A DNA stretch of 64,000 nt, taken from positions 62,001-126,000 of the forward strand of contig CAVRGN010000001.1 in assembly GCA_963720725.1 (NCBI GenBank). Direction: 5' to 3'. Positions 1 to 9,978 of this stretch are shown in pieces. The first letter of the stretch is position 1. Every line of letters starts with the position of its first letter. The notes beneath the pieces are model-generated. The model was given only the letters and a program-made list of their open reading frames with translations, was not told the origin of the DNA and did not search any database. The position numbers were made by a program, and so were the translations under genes. Source of the DNA: Benzoatithermus sp963720725 (GTDB lineage: Bacteria > Pseudomonadota > Alphaproteobacteria > Geminicoccales > Geminicoccaceae).

Positions 1-68
1 AGCCGTTACTCACTTCCTCCGCGAAACTGCCGCTGAATCTTCCACCTCGGAGCCCACTTGGCCTATCG

Positions 69-560
69 GTGGTGATGATGCATGGCGGGGGACAGACCGG
101 CGCCAATTGCATCGGCGCGCCGGATGGCGCGCCCGACGGGTTCAGCTATGGCGAGCAGCCGACGCGTGCCTATGAGATCCAAGTCCCGCTGACCTACGAC
201 CCGCCGGTAGGCGATCCCGCTGACCTGAAGACGGTGCTGCAGGACAAGCCCAACGGCGACAGCTTAGCTTCCTGCTATGCCCAGACGGAGCCGGTGCACA
301 AGCTGCCCGACCTGACTGGCGTCCCCGTCATCGTCGTTGCCTCCGAGGCCTCCTACCACGCGTCCTGCGGCCACTGCCGGGCCAAGTGGCTGGCGCAAGC
401 CGGAGCGGAATCGAAATCTGGCTTTCCCGATGCTCGATCTCAACAACGTGCAGGTCGCCGACCTGTTGTCGCAGCTCTTGATGGAGAACAACCTGGATCG
501 GTAGCCGCCAAGGCATCGGTATTGCACCGAGATCCGGCGCTAGGGCCATGGCGACGGTAG
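69..560 (+). pseudogene. decayed alpha/beta-hydrolase fragment
   Basis: The reading frame begins with an MMHGGGQTG block, followed by a PDG motif. It then jumps to segments typical of the late part of one secreted alpha/beta-hydrolase (esterase-like) family: VPLTYDPPVGDP, then LTGVPVIVVASEASYH. Intact members run to well over 300 residues with the nucleophile region between these blocks. Here that middle is missing, and after about residue 117 the frame loses similarity; a neighbouring frame seems to carry the remaining C-terminal pieces. I read this as a gene with an internal deletion plus a frameshift. It lies where infC is commonly found ahead of rpmI. The family call is from remembered motifs, not a search. 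Confidence 0.5.
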
Positions 561-702
561 CGCGCTATCGTGTCGGCATCGGGCTCGGGAGGCCGATGCC
601 GCGGGTCGAGGTCGCTATTGCGCGACTGCGCCGGTTTGGCTATATCCCCCCGGCTGTCGTCGCCGCGGCGCGCGCGTGGCGGCATTTGGAGTTTTCCCTG
701 AC

Positions 703-900
703 ATGCCGAAGATGAAGTCCAAGCGGAGCGCCGCGAAGCGTTTCTCGTTCACCGGCACCGGCAAGGTGAAGCGGGCGGCTGCGTACCATCGCCATATGAT
801 GACCGGCAAGCCTACCGCCGCCAAGGTCGGGCAGCGCAGGGCGCGCTACCTGGAAAAGGGTGATGCGGCGCTCGTCAAGCTCATGCTGCCCTACGGCTGA
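703..900 (+). CDS. rpmI: 50S ribosomal protein L35
   Basis: A 65-residue basic protein starting MPKMKSKRSAAKRF and ending in a typical LPYG-type tail; length and sequence are those of bacterial L35, a component of the large ribosomal subunit that contacts 23S rRNA. I chose the ATG at 703 rather than upstream in-frame codons because L35 proteins begin with MPKMK and a GGAG sits about 10 bases upstream. rplT follows after 35 bases, the usual rpmI-rplT order, so the two are probably co-transcribed. infC, the common upstream partner, is absent; a hydrolase relic is found there instead. Confidence 0.97.
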   Translation: MPKMKSKRSAAKRFSFTGTGKVKRAAAYHRHMMTGKPTAAKVGQRRARYLEKGDAALVKLMLPYG

Positions 901-935
901 GCGGCCGGCGAACAGAAGACTGAGGATCGATCGAG

Positions 936-1295
936 ATGGCTCGAGTTAAGCGCGGCGTGACCACCCACGCCCGGCACAAGAAGGTGCTGGAGCAGGTCAA
1001 GGGCCAGCGTGGCCGCCGCAGCACCACCATCCGTGCGGCCATCCAGGCGATGGAGAAGTCCCATCTCTACGCCTATCGTGACCGTCGGGTGCGCAAGCGC
1101 GAGTTCCGCGCGCTGTGGATCCAGCGGATCAACGCCATCGTGCGCGAGCACGGCCTGACCTACGGCCGATTTATGCACGGTCTGAAGCTCGCGGGCGTTG
1201 GCCTGGACCGCAAGGTGCTGGCGGACATCGCCGTCCATGATGGGGCGGCATTCGCGGGCTTCGTCCGTCAGGCCGAGGCCGCTCTCCAGGCGTGA
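936..1295 (+). CDS. rplT: 50S ribosomal protein L20
   Basis: A 119-residue basic protein beginning MARVKRGVTTHARHKKV, the hallmark of L20, with the conserved central stretch RALWIQRINAI. L20 binds 23S rRNA early in large-subunit assembly and in some bacteria represses its own operon. The length is normal. It follows rpmI and precedes a strong rho-independent terminator, so it closes the ribosomal-protein transcript ahead of pheS. Confidence 0.97.
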   Translation: MARVKRGVTTHARHKKVLEQVKGQRGRRSTTIRAAIQAMEKSHLYAYRDRRVRKREFRALWIQRINAIVREHGLTYGRFMHGLKLAGVGLDRKVLADIAVHDGAAFAGFVRQAEAALQA

Positions 1296-1340
1296 TCGGG
1301 GCGGCGCCCGACCGGGCGCCGGTGTCCCGGGTAGGCGAAG

Positions 1341-1363
1341 AGGGGCCGTAGGGCCCCTTTTTT
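1341..1363 (+). terminator. rho-independent terminator after rplT
   Basis: A perfect 7-bp stem, AGGGGCC at 1341-1347 pairing with GGCCCCT at 1352-1358, has a 4-base loop and runs straight into a T tract ending at 1363. A second GC-only hairpin (GGCGCCC at 1303-1309 with GGGCGCC at 1314-1320) lies just upstream but has no T run. The element sits between rplT and pheS. It may act as a terminator or, as in several phe operons, as an attenuator; no leader peptide rich in Phe is visible. Confidence 0.8.
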
Positions 1364-1394
1364 GTTGTTCGGTACCGCGAGGCGGGAGGAACGG

Positions 1395-2475
1395 ATGGAC
1401 GTCGACATCGACGGTCTCCGCGGCGATATCCTGGGCAGGGTGGCGAGCGTCGGCGATCTCGCCGCGCTGGAGGAACTGCGTGTCGGGGCACTTGGCAAGA
1501 AGGGCAGCGTGACCGAGCTCGTCAAGCGACTGGGCGGCCTTCCGCCCGAGCAGCGCCGAGACGCCGGCCAGACATTCAATGCGCTCAAGCGCGAGGTCGA
1601 GGAAGCACTGGTCACTGCGCCGTGGCGTCCTGGAAGCAGCGGCCCTCGACGCCAGGCTCGAGGCCGAGCGTATCGATGTCTCGCTCCCGGTGCGCGAGCG
1701 GCCGGAGGGGCGGATCCATCCGGTGAGCCAAGCGGCCGAGGAGATCATCGCCATCTTCGCCGACATGGGTTTCGCGGTCGCTGAAGGCCCCGACATCGAG
1801 GACGACTGGCACAATTTCGAGGCACTCAACATCCCGCCCGAGCATCCGGCGCGGCAGATGTTTGACACCTTCTATCTGGAGGCCGAGCGGGACGGGCGGC
1901 CGCTGCTCCTGCGTACCCATACGAGCCCGGTGCAGATCCGCACCATGCTCGCCGACAAGCCGCCGTTCCGGATCATTGCGCCCGGCCGCACCTATCGGCG
2001 CGACAGCGATGCCACGCACACCCCGATGTTCCACCAGGTCGAAGGGCTCCTGATCGACCGGCGTACGCACATGGGCCACCTGAAGGGCTGCCTGATCGAT
2101 TTCGTCCGCGCCTACTTCGAGCGCGACGACGTGCCGGTGCGATTCCGGCCCAGCTATTTCCCATTCACCGAGCCCTCGGCCGAGGTCGACATCGGTTGCC
2201 GGCGCACGCGCGACGAGCTCGTGGTCGGTGAAGGCAGCGACTGGCTCGAGATCCTGGGCTGCGGGATGGTGCATCCGCGCGTCCTCCAGGCGGTCGGCCT
2301 CGATTCCGAGGAGTGGCAGGGCTTCGCCTTCGGCATGGGCATCGACCGGGTGGCGATGCTCAAATACGGCATTCCCGACCTGCGCACCTTCTTCGAGGCC
2401 GATCTGCGCTGGCTGCGCCACTACGGCTTCGTGCCCCTGGATGTACCAACGACCTATGGCGGGCTGTCGCGATGA
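1395..2475 (+). CDS. pheS: phenylalanine-tRNA ligase alpha subunit, +1 frameshift as sequenced
   Basis: PheS pairs with PheT in an alpha2beta2 enzyme that charges tRNA-Phe. The N-terminal coiled-coil part reads from ATG 1395 (GGAGGA ribosome site at 1385-1390) to EEALVT. The catalytic domain (DMGFAVAEGPDIEDDWHNF, RTHTSPVQIRTM, FHQVEG, FGMGIDRVAML) continues in another frame to 2475. Removing one base near 1617 joins ALVT to RRGVLEAAALDARL with the spacing expected of the family and gives a normal 359-residue protein. All class II synthetase motifs are intact. Because the gene is essential, I treat the extra base as a likely sequence error rather than true inactivation. The stop overlaps the pheT start (ATGA). 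Confidence 0.93.
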
Positions 2476-4868
2476 AGTTCACGCTGCCCTGGCTCAAGGA
2501 GCATCTGGCGACCGACGCGTCGCTGGAAGCCATCTGTGAGCGGCTGACCATGCTCGGCCTCGAGGTCGAGGGCGTGACCGACCCGGGCGCGGACCTTGCC
2601 GCGTTCAGCGTCGCCCTGGTCCGGGAGGCGCGCCCGCATCCCAATGCCGACCGCCTGCGCCTGTGCACCGTCGAGACCAAGCACGGCGTGTTCGAAGTGG
2701 TATGCGGCGCTCCCAACGCCAGGACCGGCATGAAGGCGGTGTTCGCGCCAGAGGGATCGGTGATCCCGGTGACCGGCGAGGTCCTGAAGAAGGCGGTGAT
2801 CCGCGGCGTGCCCAGCGTCGGCATGTTGTGCTCGATGCGCGAGTTGAAGCTCGGCGACGAGCATGACGGCATCATCGACTTGCCCGTCGACGCGGAGATC
2901 GGCACCCCTGCGGCCAGCGCCCTGGGCCTCGAGGGTCCGGTGATCGAGGTCAAGCTCACTCCCGACCGCAGCGACTGCTTCGGCGTGGCAGGCATCGCGC
3001 GGGACCTCGCGGCCGCTGGCATCGGAAAGCTGGTGCCGCGCGACTTCACGCCTGTGCCGGCCAGCGGGCCTGCCGGGCCGCGGATCGGGCTCGATTTCCC
3101 CGCCGGCGAGGCCGGAGCCTGCCCGCTGTTCCTCGGCCGCATCATCCGCGGCGTGCGGAACGGAGCAAGCCCGGGCTGGCTGCAGAACCGCCTGAAGGCC
3201 ATCGGCCTGCGGCCGATCTCGGCGCTGGTCGACATCACCAACTATTTGACGTTCGACCTCTGTCGACCCCTCCACGTCTTCGACGCCGCCAAGCTGCGCG
3301 GCGACCTGAGTTTGCGCTTCGCCCGACCGGGCGAAGAGCTGGAGGCGCTGGACGGCCGTACCTACCACCTCGACGGCGGCATGACCGTCATCGCCGACGA
3401 CTCTGGCCCGGTAAGCCTCGGTGGCATCATGGGTGGTGAGCGGACCGGGGTTACCGCGGAGACGACGGACATCGTCCTGGAAGTCGCTCTGTTCGACCCC
3501 GTGCGGACAGCGGCGACGGGACGGCGCCTTGGCATCGAGAGCGACGCCCGAACCAGGTTTGAGCGCGGCCTGGACCCCGACCTTGTCCTGCCCGCGACCG
3601 AGTTCGCGAGCCGGCTGATCGTGGCGCTGTGTGGTGGATCGCCCGGTCCCGCATCGATCGCCGGGGCCGTGCCGCTGCCGGCTCCCACCATCCACTTTCG
3701 AAACACGCAGCTCCCACGTTTGGCTGGCATCGAGCTCGATCCGCCGGAGATCGAGCGGATCCTGGCCGGGCTTGGTTTCGGGCTCAGCGGTGGCCTTGAG
3801 GTGTGGGAGGTGCAGCCGCCCTCCTGGCGTCGTGACGTGTCCACCGAGGCCTGCATCGTGGAGGAACTGGCGCGACTGCATGGCTATGACCGCATCCCGC
3901 CCGTCGCCGTGACCCGCAGCACGGCCGTCGGCACGGGCGTGCTGACGCCGGCGCAACGGCGCCGCTCGGCGGTACGCCGAGGCGTGGCCGATCTGGGCTA
4001 TGCCGAGGCGGTCACTTGGTCGTTCATCCCGCCCGAGCAGGCGGCGCTGTTCGGCGCGCCCGAGCCGGTGCTCAAGCGCAACCCGCTCAATGCCGAGCTG
4101 GCGGCGATGCGGCCTTCGCTGTTGCCCAACCTCCTGGCGGCGGCGGCCCGAAATGTCGCTCGCAAGCTGGAGAGCGCCGCGCTGTTCGAGGTGGGCCCAA
4201 GGTTCACCGGCGCGATGCCGGGGGAACAGGTGGTCGCGCTCGCCGGCCTGCGCTTCGGTGCGGCGGAGCCGCGCAGCTGGGCCGTCGGCCAGCGGCCCGT
4301 CGATGCGATTGACGCCAAGGGCGACGCCCTTGTCGCGCTCGCGGCGCTGGGCGTCAAACCCGAGAGCGTCCAGGTGTCATCGGACGCCCCGGGTTGGTAC
4401 CATCCTGGCCGATGCGGCACGTTGCGGCAGGGGCGGCTGGTGCTGGCGACCTTCGGCGAGCTGCATCCGAAGGTGACCAAGGCCTTCGACTTCGCCGAGG
4501 CCGCGGCGGCGTTCGAGATCGATCTGGATGCGGTGCCGCTGCCCAAGCAACGCTCCGGCAAATCCAGGCCAAGCCTGGAACCGCTGCCCTATCCGCCGGT
4601 CGATCGCGATTTCGCGTTCGTGGTCGACGAGGCGGTGCGCGCGGGCACGCTGCTCGATGCGATCCGTGGGGTCGACCGCAGGCTGATCCGCGAGGTGCGG
4701 CTGTTCGACGTCTATGCCGGCCCGGGCGTGGCCGCCGGAATGAAGTCGCTCGCCGTCGCGGTGCGCCTTCAGGCGCCCGACCGGACGCTGACCGAGGCGG
4801 AGATCGACGGTGTGGCCGGCAAGGTCGTGGCCGCGGCCGAGAAGGCGACGGGTGCCGTGCTGAGGTGA
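2472..4868 (+). CDS. pheT: phenylalanine-tRNA ligase beta subunit
   Basis: 798 residues, the normal length for the bacterial beta chain. The start MKFTLPWLKEHL is typical. The order seen is an N-terminal B1 domain, a tRNA-binding OB-fold (HPNADRLRLCTVETKHG, VVCGAPN), the B3/B4 editing domain (LVDITNYL), the B5 domain (GYDRIP) and the C-terminal anticodon-binding domain (PPVDRDFAFVVDE). The subunit supports tRNA binding and edits mischarged Tyr-tRNA-Phe. ATG 2472 overlaps the pheS stop, so translation is probably coupled. No frame problem is seen. Confidence 0.97.
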   Translation: MKFTLPWLKEHLATDASLEAICERLTMLGLEVEGVTDPGADLAAFSVALVREARPHPNADRLRLCTVETKHGVFEVVCGAPNARTGMKAVFAPEGSVIPVTGEVLKKAVIRGVPSVGMLCSMRELKLGDEHDGIIDLPVDAEIGTPAASALGLEGPVIEVKLTPDRSDCFGVAGIARDLAAAGIGKLVPRDFTPVPASGPAGPRIGLDFPAGEAGACPLFLGRIIRGVRNGASPGWLQNRLKAIGLRPISALVDITNYLTFDLCRPLHVFDAAKLRGDLSLRFARPGEELEALDGRTYHLDGGMTVIADDSGPVSLGGIMGGERTGVTAETTDIVLEVALFDPVRTAATGRRLGIESDARTRFERGLDPDLVLPATEFASRLIVALCGGSPGPASIAGAVPLPAPTIHFRNTQLPRLAGIELDPPEIERILAGLGFGLSGGLEVWEVQPPSWRRDVSTEACIVEELARLHGYDRIPPVAVTRSTAVGTGVLTPAQRRRSAVRRGVADLGYAEAVTWSFIPPEQAALFGAPEPVLKRNPLNAELAAMRPSLLPNLLAAAARNVARKLESAALFEVGPRFTGAMPGEQVVALAGLRFGAAEPRSWAVGQRPVDAIDAKGDALVALAALGVKPESVQVSSDAPGWYHPGRCGTLRQGRLVLATFGELHPKVTKAFDFAEAAAAFEIDLDAVPLPKQRSGKSRPSLEPLPYPPVDRDFAFVVDEAVRAGTLLDAIRGVDRRLIREVRLFDVYAGPGVAAGMKSLAVAVRLQAPDRTLTEAEIDGVAGKVVAAAEKATGAVLR

Positions 4869-4977
4869 GCGGCGGCATCCGCCTGCCCGGCGCGGTGGCC
4901 ACGCCCCTGGTGGCCGGCCCCGGCGTCCTATATTGCCTTCGCACGGCGCGCACCCAGCGCCCCAATGACCGGTAGCC

Positions 4978-6774
<1,797 letters not shown>

Positions 6775-6881
6775 GCCGGCCGGCTCTGCGCAAGCGCCGT
6801 TAACGTCGCGTAAGCCGTTGTCCTAGAGTGTCGCTGGCTGCGTTGTGGGCGCCGGCTTCGATGGCGCGGGAGATGTCCGGA

Positions 6882-7745
6882 ATGGCGGTGGCGGGCGACC
6901 CAAGGGGATATTACCGAGTCCTGGGCGTCGAGCGCACCGCTTCCGCCGACGACATCAAGGCCGCCTTCCGCCGCTTGGCGAAGAGCCTCCATCCCGATCA
7001 GGGCGGCGGTGCGGCGGACAAGGAGACCTTTCGCCGGCTGATCGAAGCCTACGAAGCGCTGCGGGACCCGCAGCTGCGCCTGCGCTACGACTGGGAGAGC
7101 CTTGAGGCCGAGCGCGGGACGACGGTGCCCGGGCACAGCGGCGACGTCCCGCACACGGATGATGCGGCCGGGCAGGACGATCCGCTGTCGCAGATATGGC
7201 GGCAGGCTAAAGCGCAGGCGCTGCTCGCAGGCGCGTTGGCGGTGGTCTCAGCCGTGGCCGTGCTCGGTTGGACGCGCGCAATGGAGCGCGGGCAGGAGGT
7301 GGCGGAGCTTAGCCGTCGGCTGGAAACAACAGCGGCCGGGCGGCCCGCGGTCGCAGTCGACCCGCAGCCGCCGCAGATCTATCGGACCGAGTTCCGCTTC
7401 CCTGCCGGGATCGCCGAACTCGATGCCACAGCCCGAGGGCGCTTGGCCTCGATCACCGCCGATCTGCGGCACCAGATCGCCGCACTTCCGGCGGGAAGCG
7501 AGTGGCTGATCGGGGTCGAGGGCGTGATCGAGCGCGCGGCCGACGGCGACGGGCTGCTGGTCGCGGCCTGGGAATTGGCGCTGCTGCGTGTCGGTGTCAC
7601 TGCGCAGTATCTGGTAGGGCAGGGCATTCCCGCCGAGCGCGTGTCGGTGCGATTCCACGCCGGCGCACTCGCACCTGGACGCGGCCAGTCGCACGGCGTC
7701 GCTCTGAGCCTGTTTTGCTGCCTCGACACGCCGCTGGGCGGGTAG
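6882..7745 (+). CDS. J-domain protein with one membrane helix and an OmpA-like C-terminal region
   Basis: Residues about 9-65 form a J domain (YYRVLGVERTASADDIK, HPD at 37-39, then YEALRDPQLRLRYDW), the part that stimulates DnaK ATPase. A hydrophobic segment LAGALAVVSAVAVLGW follows near residue 115, then a short coiled stretch. About 120 C-terminal residues (FRFPAGIAELDATARGRL through LVGQGIPAERVSVRFHAG) have the spacing of OmpA/MotB-type domains. I infer a cytoplasmic J domain anchored to an envelope domain. I chose ATG 6882 because GGGAG lies nine bases upstream; starts at 6828 (GTG) and 6861 (ATG) are also open. No glycine-rich or zinc-finger DnaJ region is present, so it is not DnaJ itself. 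Confidence 0.75.
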   Translation: MAVAGDPRGYYRVLGVERTASADDIKAAFRRLAKSLHPDQGGGAADKETFRRLIEAYEALRDPQLRLRYDWESLEAERGTTVPGHSGDVPHTDDAAGQDDPLSQIWRQAKAQALLAGALAVVSAVAVLGWTRAMERGQEVAELSRRLETTAAGRPAVAVDPQPPQIYRTEFRFPAGIAELDATARGRLASITADLRHQIAALPAGSEWLIGVEGVIERAADGDGLLVAAWELALLRVGVTAQYLVGQGIPAERVSVRFHAGALAPGRGQSHGVALSLFCCLDTPLGG

Positions 7746-7842
7746 GGCAGCAGCCGAGCCGCAGACCTCAGGCCGCGGCGGTTGGCTCGGTTCCGCTCAT
7801 GTACCAGGGTGAGAGCTGGAACCAATCCCTCCCGCCGGAACT

Positions 7843-8349
7843 CTAGGGGCGGAGGGTCAGCCTCTCCGTGTCACCGAGGTCCGGCTCGCGACCGGTCACA
7901 TTGGCCCGAGCCACCTCCCACAGATAACGCATGCTGCTGCTGCTCGCGTCCCAATATTGGGCGCTGTCCGCTTCGACCTCGATCAGCGCCAGCTCGGGGT
8001 CATCCAGTCCTTGCGGAAACCATGCTTTCGCCATGGGGCTCCAAAAACGTCGCATGTGGTCGCGGTCGGTGCTGATCTCACCTCGTCCGGCGACCGAAAC
8101 GTAGATGTTTTCACCGGTGTCGGCATAGGCCAGATTGAGCTTGTCGTAGCGTCCGATCTCATCGGTCTTGCCGGAGCTCCGGCGCGTGAAGAAGTAGAGC
8201 TTGCCCGCGAAGTCTTCCTGGTGCCCATGCATGGGCCGCGAATGCATGGCCTCGCCGTCCCAGCTCGTCATCATCGCTACTTTGATGTGCCTGATCATCG
8301 ACCAGAGCTTGGCCAGTGCCTTGTCCCGTTCGGATCCTACCTCGGCCAT
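7843..8349 (-). CDS. pyridoxamine 5'-phosphate oxidase-like FMN-binding protein (general stress protein 26 type)
   Basis: A 168-residue split-barrel protein. The features MTSWDGEAMHSRPM, LYFFTRRSSGKTDEI, NIYVSVAGRGEI and AKAWFPQGLDDPELALIEVEAD match the general-stress-protein-26 branch of the PNPOx superfamily, which binds FMN or a related flavin. These proteins are not the pyridoxine biosynthetic oxidase, and their substrate is mostly unknown. It is transcribed leftward, towards the J-domain gene, with no apparent operon partner. Confidence 0.85.
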   Translation of the reverse strand: MAEVGSERDKALAKLWSMIRHIKVAMMTSWDGEAMHSRPMHGHQEDFAGKLYFFTRRSSGKTDEIGRYDKLNLAYADTGENIYVSVAGRGEISTDRDHMRRFWSPMAKAWFPQGLDDPELALIEVEADSAQYWDASSSSMRYLWEVARANVTGREPDLGDTERLTLRP

Positions 8350-8665
8350 CTGCGCCTCCGGCTGTGCTGTGCTGGTTCCGAACCGTCGCGCCGCGGCACA
8401 GGTTCCGGTCAGTCGGCGCGCAGCACCCGGTGCGAGGGCATGTGGCAGGGGTGCAACAAGCTGAGCGCGGCGGCACCAGTCTGTCTGAGCTGGCTACCCA
8501 CCAAAGCGCCAAGACCCGAGCGGCCAGGGCTTCCGCTCGAGACTCGCCCAAGTGCCGGGTTACAAACCGTAACTATTAGTGAGTTGGCGCTAGTGCCTCG
8601 CCTCGCCATGTGTGCCTCGTGACAAGTTCGCCTGCTGCTGATTGCGGGCAGTTGATCCGAGTGTG
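8350..8665. other. 316-bp divergent intergenic region
   Basis: This stretch separates the leftward PNPOx-like gene from the rightward sphingolipid-locus genes, so it should contain two outward promoters. Short frames on both strands show no family features. The segment around 8560-8580 is locally A/T richer than its surroundings and could be promoter DNA, but I see no convincing -35/-10 pair or operator. Confidence 0.4.
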
Positions 8666-9907
8666 ATGATGTCGTTGCGTTCCGCCACCGCTCTGCGGCC
8701 CACCGATGCGCCTGAGGTAGCGAGGCTCCGTCCGGCGCGCCCGAACGTGTTCGCGCCGGGTACGGCACCGCGCGTCTGGGTGTTGTCCTCGCCCCGCGCC
8801 GGTGAGCGCACGCAGCTCATGGCCCTCGCGGAAGCGCTGGGCTGTTCCTACGAGGTCAAGCAGGTCACGCATCGTCCATTTGGTGCGGCGATCGAGCTGT
8901 TTGGCGGCGAGCATCTGCTTGGCGTCGACGTCGAACGCTCGGACACGCTCGATGCGCCGTGGCCGGACGTCGTACTGCTGGCGCATCAAAGCAACGAGAC
9001 CGTGGCGCGTTGGATTCGGCGGCAGTCTGGCGGGCGTACTCGGCTGGTCCTGCTCGGGCGGCCCTGGACACCGGTGGACGAGTTCGATCTGGTGGTCACG
9101 ACGCCGCAGTACGAACTGGCCGATGCCGCCAATGTTCTGCAGAATTTGCTGCCCCTGCATGGCGTGACGGCGGACCGGCTGGCCGACGCGGCGGCCAAGT
9201 GGGAGCCGCGTCTCGCCCACCTCCCGCGGCCGTTTGTCACCGTGCTGGCGGGCGGCAGCAGCGGTCCGTACGTTTTCGATGCCAAGGCGGCGGCCCGTCT
9301 CGGTCGCGAGGCCAGCGAGCTTGCGCACCGGCTCGGCGGCAGCGTGCTGGTTTCGACCAGCGCCCGCACCAAACCGGCGGCGGTCGACGCGCTGTTCGCT
9401 GCCATCGACGCTCCGGCCTGCCTGCACCGCTGGTCGCCTGGAGACTCTCAGAATCCCTATCTCGGCTTTCTCGGCCTCGCCGATCGGATCATCGTGACCG
9501 CGGACAGCATTTCGATGATCGCCGAGGCCAGCGCCACCGGCAAGCCGGTGCAGATGTTCGACTTCGGCAGCGGCCACGTTCCGATGCGCGCGGATGTCGC
9601 AGTCGACCAGGATCAGCCTCTGCTGGCGCAGATGCGCGGCCGGCTCTACGAGCTCTACATGCAGCTGCCGCGCTTCAGCTTGAACCGCAGCCGTGATCTG
9701 CGCATCGTGCATCGCGCCCTCCTGGCAACGGGCCGGGTCAGCTGGACGGGTGAGCAGTTGGCTGCCGGTGCAGTCGCGACGTTCGGCGACGAGATGACGC
9801 GTACGCTCAATCGGCTGCGTGGCCTGCTGAGCTTCTCGCAGCGGCCGGCCGTTGCCGAGGGTGTCACCACCGAGCTTCAGACCGCGCTGGTCGTCGCTCG
9901 GGCCTGA
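8666..9907 (+). CDS. ELM1-family protein (DUF1022/COG3660)
   Basis: About 413 residues from ATG 8666. The layout matches the family named after plant mitochondrial fission factor ELM1, widespread in alphaproteobacteria: RVWVLSSPRAGERTQLMALAE near the start, VLLAHQSNETVARWI, VTVLAGGSSGPYVFD, LVSTSARTKP and IIVTADSISMIAEASATGKPV. The fold is expected to resemble GT-B glycosyltransferases, and the TADSISM..EA..TGKPV block resembles the nucleotide-sugar end of such enzymes. The biochemical role in bacteria is unknown. It is the first rightward gene of the sphingolipid block, so a role in decorating or moving the lipid is an inference from position. A TTG at 8642 is an alternative start. Confidence 0.8.
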   Translation: MMSLRSATALRPTDAPEVARLRPARPNVFAPGTAPRVWVLSSPRAGERTQLMALAEALGCSYEVKQVTHRPFGAAIELFGGEHLLGVDVERSDTLDAPWPDVVLLAHQSNETVARWIRRQSGGRTRLVLLGRPWTPVDEFDLVVTTPQYELADAANVLQNLLPLHGVTADRLADAAAKWEPRLAHLPRPFVTVLAGGSSGPYVFDAKAAARLGREASELAHRLGGSVLVSTSARTKPAAVDALFAAIDAPACLHRWSPGDSQNPYLGFLGLADRIIVTADSISMIAEASATGKPVQMFDFGSGHVPMRADVAVDQDQPLLAQMRGRLYELYMQLPRFSLNRSRDLRIVHRALLATGRVSWTGEQLAAGAVATFGDEMTRTLNRLRGLLSFSQRPAVAEGVTTELQTALVVARA

Positions 9908-9978
9908 GTGCCTGCCCGCGACGGCGGTCGCCGCCCGGTGGCGCGCTGTCCTAGGCAACGCCGCGCGGGGAGGCAGGC

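Noticed and set aside
7754..7790. CCGAGCC/GGCTCGG inverted repeat after the J-domain gene as terminator
   Set aside because: 23-base loop and no T run; too weak to call.
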